Assembly (NCBI RefSeq): GCF_003428645.1
Contig: NZ_QVQH01000001.1
Coordinates: 401,110-465,109, forward strand
Source: Geodermatophilus marinus
GTDB lineage: Bacteria > Actinomycetota > Actinomycetes > Mycobacteriales > Geodermatophilaceae
Direction: 5' to 3'
DNA: 64,000 bases
Shown here one piece after another: positions 46,697 to 54,686 of the stretch (positions are counted from its first letter, which is position 1; the number at the start of each line of letters is the position of its first letter). Under the pieces are notes generated by a model. That model did not search any database. It was given only the letters and a program-made list of their open reading frames with translations, and was not told the origin of the DNA. The translations under genes and the position numbers were made by a program.

Positions 46697-46748
46697 GTCG
46701 GGGACCGGGCGACCGGCTCCCCAGGTCGACGGAGCACACTGGGCTCTC

Positions 46749-47705
46749 GTGCAGAAGGACTCCCTCCTCCCCACCGGGAAAGGACCCCGTCCTCCCCACC
46801 CTGCGCAGGCTCAGGGCGGGACCCGGGACGGGGCCGCGGCGGGACCCTGGAGGGAGCCCGATCCCGACGCGGCGATCTCCATCCGCGGCCTGGTGAAGCG
46901 CTACGGCACGGCCACCGCGGTCGACGGCCTCGACCTCGACATCCACCGCGGGGAGATCTTCGCCCTGCTCGGCCCGAACGGCGCCGGCAAGACGACGACC
47001 GTGGAGATCTGCGAGGGGTTCCGCCGGCGCGACGGCGGTGAGGTGCGGGTGCTCGGCACCGACCCCGCGGAGGCCTCGCGGCGGTGGAAGGCGCAGCTGG
47101 GCATCGTGCTGCAGTCCGGCGCCGGGGACAGCCAGCTGACCTGCCGCGAGCTGGTCCGGGCGGAGGCCTCCTACCACGCCGACCCGCGCGACCCGGACGA
47201 GGTGCTGGAGCTGGTCGGGCTGACCGAGAAGGCCGACGCCCGCGGCCGGTTGCTCTCCGGCGGCCAGCGGCGCCGGCTGGACGTCGCCCTCGGCATCGTC
47301 GGCCGCCCCACCCTGCTGTTCCTCGACGAGCCCACCACCGGTTTCGACCCCGAGGCGCGCCGGCAGTTCTGGTCGTTGATCCGCTCGCTGCGCGACCTCG
47401 GCACCACGATGCTGCTGACCACCCACTACCTCGACGAGGCCGAGGCGCTGGCCGACCGGGTGGGCGTCATCGCCCACGGCCGGCTGGTCGAGGTGGCCGT
47501 GCCCGCCGCCCTGGGCGGGCGGGGCCAGGCCCCCGCGGTGGTCAGCTGGACCGAGGACGGCGTCCGCCGCACCGCCGACACGGCCACCCCCACCGCGTTC
47601 GTGCGGGAACTGGCCACCCGCTTCCCCGGCGAGGTCCCCGACCTGGCCGTGGCCCGGCCGACCCTCGAGGACGTCTACCTCCGGATGATCGGACACGAGC
47701 AGTGA
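46749..47705 (+). CDS. ABC-2 type exporter ATPase with a repeat-derived N-terminus
   Basis: 318 residues. The ABC domain (about 40-255) has Walker A GPNGAGKTTTVE, signature LLSGGQRRRLDV, Walker B LLFLDEPTTGFDP and TTHYLDEAEAL. The closest type is the daunorubicin/lipid exporter ATPase; the substrate is unknown. The first ~37 residues (QKDSLLPTGKGPRPPHPAQ...) are encoded by a copy of the dispersed hairpin element, and no other start codon precedes the conserved domain except an internal GTG within LVKRYG. CACACT eight bases before GTG 46749 fits a leaderless start. It overlaps its permease by four bases. Confidence 0.88.
   Translation: MQKDSLLPTGKGPRPPHPAQAQGGTRDGAAAGPWREPDPDAAISIRGLVKRYGTATAVDGLDLDIHRGEIFALLGPNGAGKTTTVEICEGFRRRDGGEVRVLGTDPAEASRRWKAQLGIVLQSGAGDSQLTCRELVRAEASYHADPRDPDEVLELVGLTEKADARGRLLSGGQRRRLDVALGIVGRPTLLFLDEPTTGFDPEARRQFWSLIRSLRDLGTTMLLTTHYLDEAEALADRVGVIAHGRLVEVAVPAALGGRGQAPAVVSWTEDGVRRTADTATPTAFVRELATRFPGEVPDLAVARPTLEDVYLRMIGHEQ
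46752..46860 (+). repeat. Dispersed hairpin element, copy D, inside a coding region
   Basis: Double-stem copy. The outer stem is CTCCCTCC (46760-46767) with GGAGGGAG (46849-46856); the inner is CCCCGTCC (46785-46792) with GGACGGGG (46826-46833), around CTGCGCAGGCTCAGGG. It starts at codon 2 of the ABC ATPase and stays in frame throughout. Confidence 0.75.
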
Positions 47706-48517
47706 CCACGACGACCAGCCGCACCGACGTCGTCCTGCCGCCGCTGACGCGCGTCTACCGGTCCCGCGCCTCGGTCGAGCTCAAGGAGTTCTTCCGGCAG
47801 CGCGAGTCGGTGGTGTTCACGCTGCTGTTCCCGGTGATCCTGCTCGGCGTCTTCGGGGCGGTGCTCGACTACGACATCGGCGCCGGCGTCTCCTTCACCC
47901 AGTACTTCATGGCCGGCATCATCGCGGCCGGCATCCTCGGCGCGAGCCTGCAGAACATGGCGATCAGCATCGCCACGGAGCGCTCCGACGGCACGCTCAA
48001 GCACCTCGCCGGCACGCCCATGCCCAAGAGCGCCTACTTCATCGGCAAGGTCGTGCAGGTCCTGGCGGTGACCGTCCTCATCATCGTCGTCCTGCTCGCG
48101 GTGGGGGGGCTGGCCTACGGCGTCCCGCTGCCGTCGGGGAGCGACTGGGTGACGTTCGCGTGGGTCGCCGCGCTCGGCGCCGCGGCCTGCACGCTGCTGG
48201 GCATCGCCGTCTCGAGCCTGGCGCGCAACGGCCGCTCCGCCTCGGCCATGGTGACGCCGATCGCCCTCGTGCTGCAGTTCATCTCGGGGGTCTTCTTCCA
48301 GTTCAGCCAGGTGCCGACGTGGATGCAGACCATCGCCTCCCTCTTCCCGCTGAAGTGGATGGCCCAGGGCCTGCGGTCGGTCTTCCTGCCCGACGTGCTG
48401 GCCGCGCAGGAGCCGGCCGGCTCCTGGGAGCTGGACCGGGTGGCCCTCGTGCTCGGGCTGTGGTGCGTCGCCGGGCTGGTGCTGTGCGTGCTGACCTTCC
48501 GCTGGCAGGACCGGTGA
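47702..48517 (+). CDS. ABC-2 type exporter permease
   Basis: 271 residues with six membrane segments, of the ABC-2 membrane family. A cytoplasmic amphipathic lead (RSRASVELKEFFRQRESVVFTLLFPVILLGVFG) is followed by the ATERSDGTLKHLAGTPMPKSAY loop and the characteristic SGVFFQFSQVPTWMQTIASLFPLKWMAQGLR near the end. It pairs with the ATPase before it through a GTGA overlap. Substrate unknown. Confidence 0.9.
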   Translation: MTTTTSRTDVVLPPLTRVYRSRASVELKEFFRQRESVVFTLLFPVILLGVFGAVLDYDIGAGVSFTQYFMAGIIAAGILGASLQNMAISIATERSDGTLKHLAGTPMPKSAYFIGKVVQVLAVTVLIIVVLLAVGGLAYGVPLPSGSDWVTFAWVAALGAAACTLLGIAVSSLARNGRSASAMVTPIALVLQFISGVFFQFSQVPTWMQTIASLFPLKWMAQGLRSVFLPDVLAAQEPAGSWELDRVALVLGLWCVAGLVLCVLTFRWQDR

Positions 48518-48551
48518 GACGGTTGCGGTGACACGGCGGTCCTCCGGACCG

Positions 48552-48695
48552 CACCGCGGCCAGGTGCCGTCCCCGGCCGCCGCTGAGCCCCGGACCCCGG
48601 CTCCTCCTCGGGGGACCCTCCGGGCCCCCGCTCGTCGGACCGCACCGAGGCCACCCGTCACCGCGGCCAGGTGCCGTCCCCGGCCACCGCTGAGC
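48552..48695. repeat. 37-base direct repeat pair in the add upstream region
   Basis: A 37-base segment containing GCGGCCAGGTGCCGTCCCC occurs at 48552-48588 and again at 48659-48695 with one mismatch, offset 107 bases. The flanking CGGACCGCACCG is also repeated. It lies in the 234-base gap between the exporter permease and add; I see no gene in that gap. Confidence 0.6.
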
Positions 48696-48751
48696 GCCGC
48701 ACGGGGCGGGGCCTCGGCATGGGCCGTCCCGGGGCGGGGCAGGATGACCCG

Positions 48752-49825
48752 GTGATCCCGCTCGACGCCGACGTCCTCCACGCCGCCCCGAAGGTCCTGC
48801 TGCACGACCACCTCGACGGCGGGCTGCGGCCGCAGACGGTGCTGGAGCTGGCCGACGAGCTCGGGTACCGCGGGCTGCCGGCCGACGACGCCGACGACCT
48901 GGCCCGCTGGTTCCTGCAGGCCGCCGACTCCGGGTCGCTGGAGCGCTACCTGGAGACGTTCGCCCACACCGTGGCGGTCATGCAGCGGCCGGACGCGGTG
49001 CACCGGGTCGCCCGCGAGTGCGCCCTGGACCTCGCCGCCGACGGCGTCGTCTACGCCGAGGTGCGCATGGCACCCGAGCTCGCCACCGCGGCGGGGACGC
49101 CGATCGAGGAGGTCGTCGAGGCGATGCTCGACGGCTACGCGCAGGGTGCCCGGGAGGCGGCCGCCGCCGGGGAGCCGATCGTCGTCGGCACCCTGCTGTG
49201 CGCGATGCGGCAGGAGGACCGCTGGGACGAGGTGGCCGAGCTCGTGGTGCGCTACCGCGACGCGGGGGTGGTCGGGTTCGACCTGGCCGGCCCGGAGATC
49301 GGCTTCCCGCCCGACCGGCACCCCTCGGCGATCGCGCTGCTCGACCGGGCCGGCGCCCACCGCACCGTCCACGCGGGCGAGGCGGCCGGCGTGGACAGCA
49401 TCGTCGCAGCCCTCGACGGGGCGCGGGCCGAGCGGCTCGGCCACGGCGTGCGCATCGCCGACGACATCGCCGACGACGGCACGCTCGGGCCGGTCGCGCG
49501 GCGGATCCGGCATGCCGGCGTGCCGCTGGAGGTGGCGCCGTCCTCGAACGTCCAGACCGGCGCCTACGCCTCGCTCGCCGACCACCCGGTCGGCCGGCTG
49601 CACGCGCTCGGCTTCGCGGTCACGGTGAACACCGACAACCGGCTGATGAGCGGGGTGACGGTGACCTGCGAGCTGGCCGCCGTGGCCGCGGCGGCCGGGT
49701 GGGGCTGGGACGACGTCCAGACCGTCACCGAGCGGGCGCTCGACGCCGGCTTCGCCGAGGAGTCGGTGCGCCGGCGCCTGCTCACCGACGTGGTCCGCCC
49801 CGGCTACGCCGCCCTCCGGGACTGA
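48752..49825 (+). CDS. add: Adenosine deaminase
   Basis: 357 residues, a metal-dependent TIM barrel that turns adenosine and deoxyadenosine into inosine forms. Motifs: the HxH metal site in LLHDHLDGGL, TVHAGEAAG, EVAPSSNVQTGAY and TVNTDNRLMSG. The last position reads TDN where many enzymes have TDD, a form common in actinobacterial Add. CAGGAT six bases before GTG 48752 suggests a leaderless start. It extends the nucleoside salvage cluster. Confidence 0.94.
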   Translation: MIPLDADVLHAAPKVLLHDHLDGGLRPQTVLELADELGYRGLPADDADDLARWFLQAADSGSLERYLETFAHTVAVMQRPDAVHRVARECALDLAADGVVYAEVRMAPELATAAGTPIEEVVEAMLDGYAQGAREAAAAGEPIVVGTLLCAMRQEDRWDEVAELVVRYRDAGVVGFDLAGPEIGFPPDRHPSAIALLDRAGAHRTVHAGEAAGVDSIVAALDGARAERLGHGVRIADDIADDGTLGPVARRIRHAGVPLEVAPSSNVQTGAYASLADHPVGRLHALGFAVTVNTDNRLMSGVTVTCELAAVAAAAGWGWDDVQTVTERALDAGFAEESVRRRLLTDVVRPGYAALRD

Positions 49826-49880
49826 CCTGACGTGGCGGGGGCCACCCCTCGCTCGGGAATCCCGGCGTGACCTGCGCTGC

Positions 49881-50058
49881 TACGGTAGATGGGCCGGCAC
49901 TCGCCGGCCATCCTCCCGGACGGTCCGTCCGGGCATGAGCGCATCCGTGCAGATCTGCAGCGTCTCCTGACGTCGTGATCGCCAGTGAGGACGCCGGTCG
50001 ACGGTGTCCGCGCACCGCCACGGGACGCGCCCGAGAAGCATCGGAGTCCCACACCCGC
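49881..50058 (+). promoter_or_regulatory. Promoter and long structured 5' leader of the DEAD-box helicase gene
   Basis: A TACGGT -10 hexamer (49881-49886) is followed by ~165 bases before the helicase ATG. The leader has a perfect CCCGGACG-GTC-CGTCCGGG hairpin (49915-49933) and a GCCGGC-CTCGCCGGC stem just before it. Long structured leaders are known for cold-induced RNA helicases in other bacteria; a similar role here is inference. Confidence 0.45.
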
Positions 50059-51570
50059 ATGACCACGTCCGACATCGTCGACGTCCAGACCACCCCCGAG
50101 AACGACCCGGCGACCACCGTCCCCGGGACCGCCCCCGAGCCGACCGGCCCCACCTTCGCCCAGCTGGGGCTGCCCCAGCAGCTGGTGACCGCGCTGGAGC
50201 GGCGGGGCATCCGACACCCGTTCGCCATCCAGGCCTCCGTGCTGCCCGACGCCCTCACCGGGCGCGACGTGCTCGGCAAGGCCGCCACCGGCTCGGGCAA
50301 GACCCTCGCCTTCGGCCTGCCGCTGCTGACCCGCCTGGGCCTCACGGCCCGCCGCGGCCCTCGCGCTCCGCGTGCGCTGGTGCTCGTCCCCACGCGGGAG
50401 CTCGCGCAGCAGGTCTCCGACAACCTGGCCCCGCTCGGTCAGGCCATCGGCGTCCAGTTCGCGACCGTGTACGGCGGCGCCTCGATGGGCCGCCAGATCT
50501 CGCAGCTGCGCCGCGGCGTGGACGTCGTCGTCGCCACCCCCGGCCGGCTGCAGGACCTGATCGGCCAGGGCGAGGCCACCCTCGCCGACGTCGAGGTCAG
50601 CGTCATCGACGAGGCCGACTTCATGTCCGACCTCGGCTTCCTGCCGGTCGTGCAGGAGCTGCTCGACCAGACCCGCCCCGACGCCCAGCGGTTGCTCTTC
50701 TCGGCCACGCTGGACGGCGAGGTCGACACGCTGGTCCGCCGCTACCTGACCGACCCCGCCCGCCACGAGGTGCGGCGCCCCGGGGACGACGCCCCGCCGG
50801 CCGAGCACCTGGCCTACAGCGTGGCCTTCCGCGACAAGGTCCCGGTGACCCAGGAGCTGGCCGCACGTCCGGGGCGCACGATCGTCTTCGCGCGCACCCA
50901 GCTCGGCGTCGACCGGCTGACCGAGAACCTGCGGGCGGCCGGCATCCGGGCCGAGGCGATCCACGGCGGCCTGCCGCAGGGCGCCCGCCGCCGGGCGCTG
51001 GAGGCGTTCACCGACGCCCGCAGCCCGGTGCTGGTCGCCACCGACGTCGCCGCCCGCGGCATCCACGTCGACGACGTGTCGCTGGTGCTGCACTACGACC
51101 CGCCGGCCGACCACAAGACCTACCTGCACCGCTCGGGCCGCACGGCGCGGGCCGGTGCCGGAGGCGTGGTCGTCTCGCTGCTCCTGCCCGACCAGGTGGG
51201 CCAGGCCAAGCGCCGCTTCCGCCAGGCCCGGGTCGAGCCGGTGGTCAGCCGGGTCCGGCCGGGTGACGCCCCGATCGCCGAGCTCGTCGCCAGCGGCGTG
51301 CACGTCGAGCCCGTGCAGCGCCCCGCGCGCGAGCACCGGCGGCCCTCCGGTGGTCCCGGCGGCCGTCGCCCGCGCCGGGACGGCGACCGCCCCCGCCGGC
51401 CCTACGGCGAGCGGCCGCGCCGGGACGGCGAGCGCCCGGTGGGGGAGCGCCCCGACCGTCCCCGCCGGGAGGGCGAGCGCTTCGGCGCCGACCGCCGGGG
51501 TGGCGGGGACCGTCGTCCGGGCGGCTACCGCGGTCAGGGCCGGCGACCCAGCCACACCTCCGCCGACTGA
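50059..51570 (+). CDS. DEAD-box ATP-dependent RNA helicase
   Basis: 503 residues. Helicase core (about 30-400): Q motif with FAQLGLP and PFAIQASVLP, Walker A ATGSGKTLAFG, PTRELAQQ, TPGRLQD, DEAD in VIDEADFMSDLGF, SATLDG, and RecA-2 motifs VATDVAARGIHVDDVSLV and HRSGRTARAG. The last ~90 residues are an Arg/Gly/Asp-rich tail (GERPRRDGERP repeats) that probably binds RNA. It acts on ribosome assembly or mRNA structure. ATG 50059 has no strong ribosome site; GTG 49975-side extensions carry no conserved sequence. Confidence 0.93.
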   Translation: MTTSDIVDVQTTPENDPATTVPGTAPEPTGPTFAQLGLPQQLVTALERRGIRHPFAIQASVLPDALTGRDVLGKAATGSGKTLAFGLPLLTRLGLTARRGPRAPRALVLVPTRELAQQVSDNLAPLGQAIGVQFATVYGGASMGRQISQLRRGVDVVVATPGRLQDLIGQGEATLADVEVSVIDEADFMSDLGFLPVVQELLDQTRPDAQRLLFSATLDGEVDTLVRRYLTDPARHEVRRPGDDAPPAEHLAYSVAFRDKVPVTQELAARPGRTIVFARTQLGVDRLTENLRAAGIRAEAIHGGLPQGARRRALEAFTDARSPVLVATDVAARGIHVDDVSLVLHYDPPADHKTYLHRSGRTARAGAGGVVVSLLLPDQVGQAKRRFRQARVEPVVSRVRPGDAPIAELVASGVHVEPVQRPAREHRRPSGGPGGRRPRRDGDRPRRPYGERPRRDGERPVGERPDRPRREGERFGADRRGGGDRRPGGYRGQGRRPSHTSAD

Positions 51571-51634
51571 GCACCTGACTCGGCGCACCTGACGCGGCGC
51601 GCCTGACGCGGCGCGCCTGACGCGGCGCACCTGA
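51571..51634. repeat. 14-base tandem repeat after the helicase gene
   Basis: Four full units of GCACCTGACGCGGC (two with GCGCC) and a partial fifth start right after the helicase stop at 51571, 51585, 51599, 51613 and 51627. Confidence 0.75.
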
Positions 51635-51639
51635 TGCAC

Positions 51640-51680
51640 GGCAGCGGCCGGTTCCGGGACCCCCGGGGCCGGCCGCTGCC
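51640..51680. terminator. Terminator hairpin after the helicase gene
   Basis: GGCAGCGGCCGG (51640-51651) pairs perfectly with CCGGCCGCTGCC (51669-51680); the right arm is repeated at 51691-51702, so two alternative hairpins can form. It lies between convergent genes. Confidence 0.65.
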
Positions 51681-51730
51681 GCGCCGAGGGCCGGCCGCTG
51701 CCGCGCTGAGGGCCCGCCCCCGCCCCGTCG

Positions 51731-51800
51731 GTGATCATGGAGTTGTCGCCCCGGGACACGCCGGACCACCGCGAGTCGCGGGCGACATCCCCATGATCAC
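51731..51800. repeat. Long inverted repeat, GTGATCATGG family, copy 2
   Basis: Arms of 21 bases (51731-51751 and 51780-51800) pair with two mismatches around 28 bases. The left arm begins GTGATCATGGAGTTGTCGCC. It shares its first ten bases with copy 1 at 46639 (GTGATCATGG). The flanking 51801-51845 has short GCGGGGAGCA direct repeats. No gene is present in 51571-51847. Confidence 0.7.
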
Positions 51801-51847
51801 CGCGGGGAGCAGCGGCGGGGAGCACCGCGGGGAGCAGCGGCGGATGC

Positions 51848-53305
51848 TCAGTCGCGGAAGACCAGGGTCCCGCTGACCTCGGTCACGACCTCGTCCCACA
51901 GCGGGCGCAGGGTGGCCGCCTCCTCCGCGCGCAGGGGGCGGTCCGGCTCGCTCTCCGCGCTCAGCGCCGCCCGCCCGAGCGGCTCGGTGGGCTGCAGCAG
52001 CCGCTCGACCCGGGCCAGGCGGGCGTACTCGGCGATGTCGCGGACGCCCTCCACCGGCTGGGCCAGTGCCCGGTGGTCGACCAGGCCCGGCGCCCCGTCG
52101 GCGACCTCGGCGAGCACCTCGGCCAGCTCGGTGAGGTCGTAGCGGTCCTGCTCGGCCGGGAGCGCGCGGGTCTCGGTGTCGGCGACCTCGGGCCAGGAGG
52201 TGATCTCGGTGAGGTCGTGCTCCTCGTCCCCGGCGCAGAAGCGGCGGAGGTCCTCGGGGGTGGGGAAGAGGAAGACCTCGCCGTCCCGGCCGAGGAAGCG
52301 GGCCCGGTCGTCGACGTAGCACCGCAGGGTCAGACCGGTGCCCTCGGGGACGACCAGCTCCACGGGGAGGATGCCGACCGACTCCCAGAACTCCGCGGCG
52401 GCGGCCACCTCGGCCGGGCCGGCGCTGATCCGGCCCGGGCGGGCGATGGCGCTGGTGCCGGGTGCCCCGCCGGCCGACTCGACCGCCGCCGGGCGCGCCG
52501 GCAGCGAGGCGGCGGTGGCTCCGGCCGGCCGCTCGTCGGCGTCCCCCGCCGTGCCGCCGCCCTCTTCGTCCTCGTCCTCGTCGTCCTCCTCCGCCGCCGG
52601 GTAGTCGGCGAGGGTGACGGTGCCGCCGCCGGTCCAGTCCAGGTGCGCGTCGAGCTCCTCGAGGACGTCCTCCCAGAGGTCGTCGAGGGCCGATCCGACG
52701 CCGAGCCAGGCGTCCTCGCCGGCGCGGCCGACGAACGCCTCCGGGCCGAGGCCGAGGGAGCCGATCTCCGGCTTGGCGACCAGGTCGGCGAGGGCGCCGA
52801 ACTCCGTCCCCCCGTCGTCGGTCTCGTCCTCGTCGCCGTCCTCGTCGCCGTCCTCGTCCTCGGCGTCCTCCTCGTCCTCGGCGTCCTCCTCGGTGTCGTC
52901 CTCGGTGTCGTCCTCGGTGTCGAGGCACTCGGCGAGCCGGCTGACGATGTCGACCGTGGCCGCCAGCTCCTCGACCGCCCAGCGGTCGGGCTCCTCGGCA
53001 GCGACGTCGTAGACCGCGTCGAGGTCGTAGCGGTGGTCGTCGTCCGGGGTCAGGTCGGCCGCGCCGAGGCCCACCACCACCGGCCAGACGGGGTGGTCGG
53101 CGAGGTCGTGGTCGGTGCGGCGGCGGCAGAACGCCGCGAGCGCCGCCGGGGTCGGGAAGAGGTGCACCCGCGCCCGCTCGCCCTCCGAGGTGCCGAGGAA
53201 GGCCTGCCACTCCTCGCCGTCCTCCTCCCACGGCGGTGCCCACAGGGTGTAGCCGGTTCGGTCGTCGAGGGTGAGTGCGATGGGCACGATGCTGGGCCTG
53301 GCCAC
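51848..53305 (-). CDS. Hypothetical acidic protein with duplicated domain
   Basis: 485 residues, very acidic. The N-terminal ~140 residues (ARPSIVPIALTLDDRTGYTLW) contain VHLFPTPAALAAFCRRRTDHDLADHPVW; the C-terminal ~200 contain VFLFPTPEDLRRFCAGDEEHDLTEITSW, so the same domain seems to occur twice. Between them lie two long Glu/Asp runs (about residues 135-165 and 225-240) and an Ala/Pro linker. Start GTG 53305 gives MARPS and has CAGGAT seven bases upstream. Similar actinobacterial proteins have been labelled primosomal protein without clear support; I do not assign a function. Confidence 0.7.
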   Translation of the reverse strand: MARPSIVPIALTLDDRTGYTLWAPPWEEDGEEWQAFLGTSEGERARVHLFPTPAALAAFCRRRTDHDLADHPVWPVVVGLGAADLTPDDDHRYDLDAVYDVAAEEPDRWAVEELAATVDIVSRLAECLDTEDDTEDDTEEDAEDEEDAEDEDGDEDGDEDETDDGGTEFGALADLVAKPEIGSLGLGPEAFVGRAGEDAWLGVGSALDDLWEDVLEELDAHLDWTGGGTVTLADYPAAEEDDEDEDEEGGGTAGDADERPAGATAASLPARPAAVESAGGAPGTSAIARPGRISAGPAEVAAAAEFWESVGILPVELVVPEGTGLTLRCYVDDRARFLGRDGEVFLFPTPEDLRRFCAGDEEHDLTEITSWPEVADTETRALPAEQDRYDLTELAEVLAEVADGAPGLVDHRALAQPVEGVRDIAEYARLARVERLLQPTEPLGRAALSAESEPDRPLRAEEAATLRPLWDEVVTEVSGTLVFRD

Positions 53306-53384
53306 GGAGCCCATCCTGCCGTCTCGCCCCGGGAACGCGCCCCCGGGTTCCCCGGTCCGCGCGCCCCCGGGGCGGTGGGGGCGG

Positions 53385-54686
53385 TCAGGCGGGGACGCCC
53401 GCCGGGCGGCGACCGCGCTGGACGACCAGGACGCCGGCGATCGCGACCGCGATGCCGATGACCGGCGGGATGAACCACTGCGCCTCGTTGCTCCACCAGG
53501 CGGCGGACGCGGCGACGGCGTAGACCGCCACGTTGCGCCACTCGACGCCCGGCAGCTCGGCCGCGGCCCGCACCATCCCCCCGCGCCAGCGGGCCAGGAA
53601 GTCACCGATGATCACCCCGCCGAGCGGCGGGATCAGCACGCCCAGCCAGCTGAGGTAGTCGATCAGGTTGTCGTAGATCCCGGTGACCGCGAGCAGGGTG
53701 CCCAGGACGACGCCGCCGATGACGAAGGGCTTCTTCGACCGGGAGTTGGCGATCTCGGCTCCCGCGACGCCGAAGTTGTAGGCGGTGTTGTCGTTGGTGG
53801 TCCACAGGTTCGCGACGAGGAAGACCAGCCCCCAGCCGACGAGGCCGAGCTGGTACAGGACGAGGACGAAGTCGCCCTCACCGAACGACAGCGCGCCGAT
53901 GGCGCCGAAGCCGAGCATGAGCAGCTCACCGATGAGGAAGGCGACCAGGCAGGCCCAGAAGCCCGCGACGGGGGTGCGGGCGAACCGGGTCCAGTTGGGC
54001 GCCTGCGTGCCGCCCGAGGCGAAGGTGCCGACGACGACGGTGACGGCGAGCGCGACCGTCATGGACCCGGTGGGCTCGATGGCGGCCAGGCCGGACCAGC
54101 CGCCCACCTCCTCCAGCGACCGCCAGGTGACCCAGCCGGCGAGCACCAGCATCAGCGGTACCGACACCAGCGACAGCGCGTACATGCCCTTGTAGCCGTA
54201 GTACGCGGTGACGCCCATGACCGCGCCGCCGACGACCATCAGCGCGATCTCGGCGCCGTCGCCCTCCCAGCCCAGCGCGCTCGCGGTGAGGCCGGCCAGG
54301 GTCGCCACGGTGACCCCGTACCACCCGACCTGCGTGCCGCCGAGCAGCAGCGAGGCCAGCTTCGAGCCGCGGGTGCCCAGGGCGTAGCGGCACATCATCA
54401 CCGTGGTGAGGCCGGTGCGGGCCCCGATCGCGCCGATCACCGCGACGTAGACCCCGAGCACGGCGCTGCCGAGCAGCAGCACGCCGACCAGCGTCGCGAA
54501 CGGGAAGGCGGTGCCCACCTGCGCGCCGGCCAGCATCGTGGGGGTGAAGAAGGTGAACCCCAGCAGGACGACGGCCAGGGAGAACAGCGACCGCCGGGCG
54601 GAGGCCGGGACGGGGTCGATCGGGTAGTCGGGGTCGACCGCCCCGGCGGCGCGGACCGCCTCGTCGGGGGCCTGGGCGCGGCTCAT
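53385..54686 (-). CDS. Cytosine permease (NCS1/CodB family)
   Basis: 433 residues with twelve membrane segments. It has family traits such as SLAVVLLGFTFFTPTMLAGAQVGTA, GARTGLTTVMMCRYALGTRGSKLAS and NLWTTNDNTAYNFGVAGAEI. It imports cytosine or a related base with cations. Its start overlaps the end of the deaminase gene by four bases (ATGA), a coupling that supports cytosine as the substrate. Confidence 0.9.
   Translation of the reverse strand: MSRAQAPDEAVRAAGAVDPDYPIDPVPASARRSLFSLAVVLLGFTFFTPTMLAGAQVGTAFPFATLVGVLLLGSAVLGVYVAVIGAIGARTGLTTVMMCRYALGTRGSKLASLLLGGTQVGWYGVTVATLAGLTASALGWEGDGAEIALMVVGGAVMGVTAYYGYKGMYALSLVSVPLMLVLAGWVTWRSLEEVGGWSGLAAIEPTGSMTVALAVTVVVGTFASGGTQAPNWTRFARTPVAGFWACLVAFLIGELLMLGFGAIGALSFGEGDFVLVLYQLGLVGWGLVFLVANLWTTNDNTAYNFGVAGAEIANSRSKKPFVIGGVVLGTLLAVTGIYDNLIDYLSWLGVLIPPLGGVIIGDFLARWRGGMVRAAAELPGVEWRNVAVYAVAASAAWWSNEAQWFIPPVIGIAVAIAGVLVVQRGRRPAGVPA

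Noticed and set aside
49889..49978. 29-codon leader ORF before the DEAD-box helicase
   Set aside because: Its ATG starts only two bases after the -10 hexamer, so it would probably lie outside the transcript; kept only as a note.
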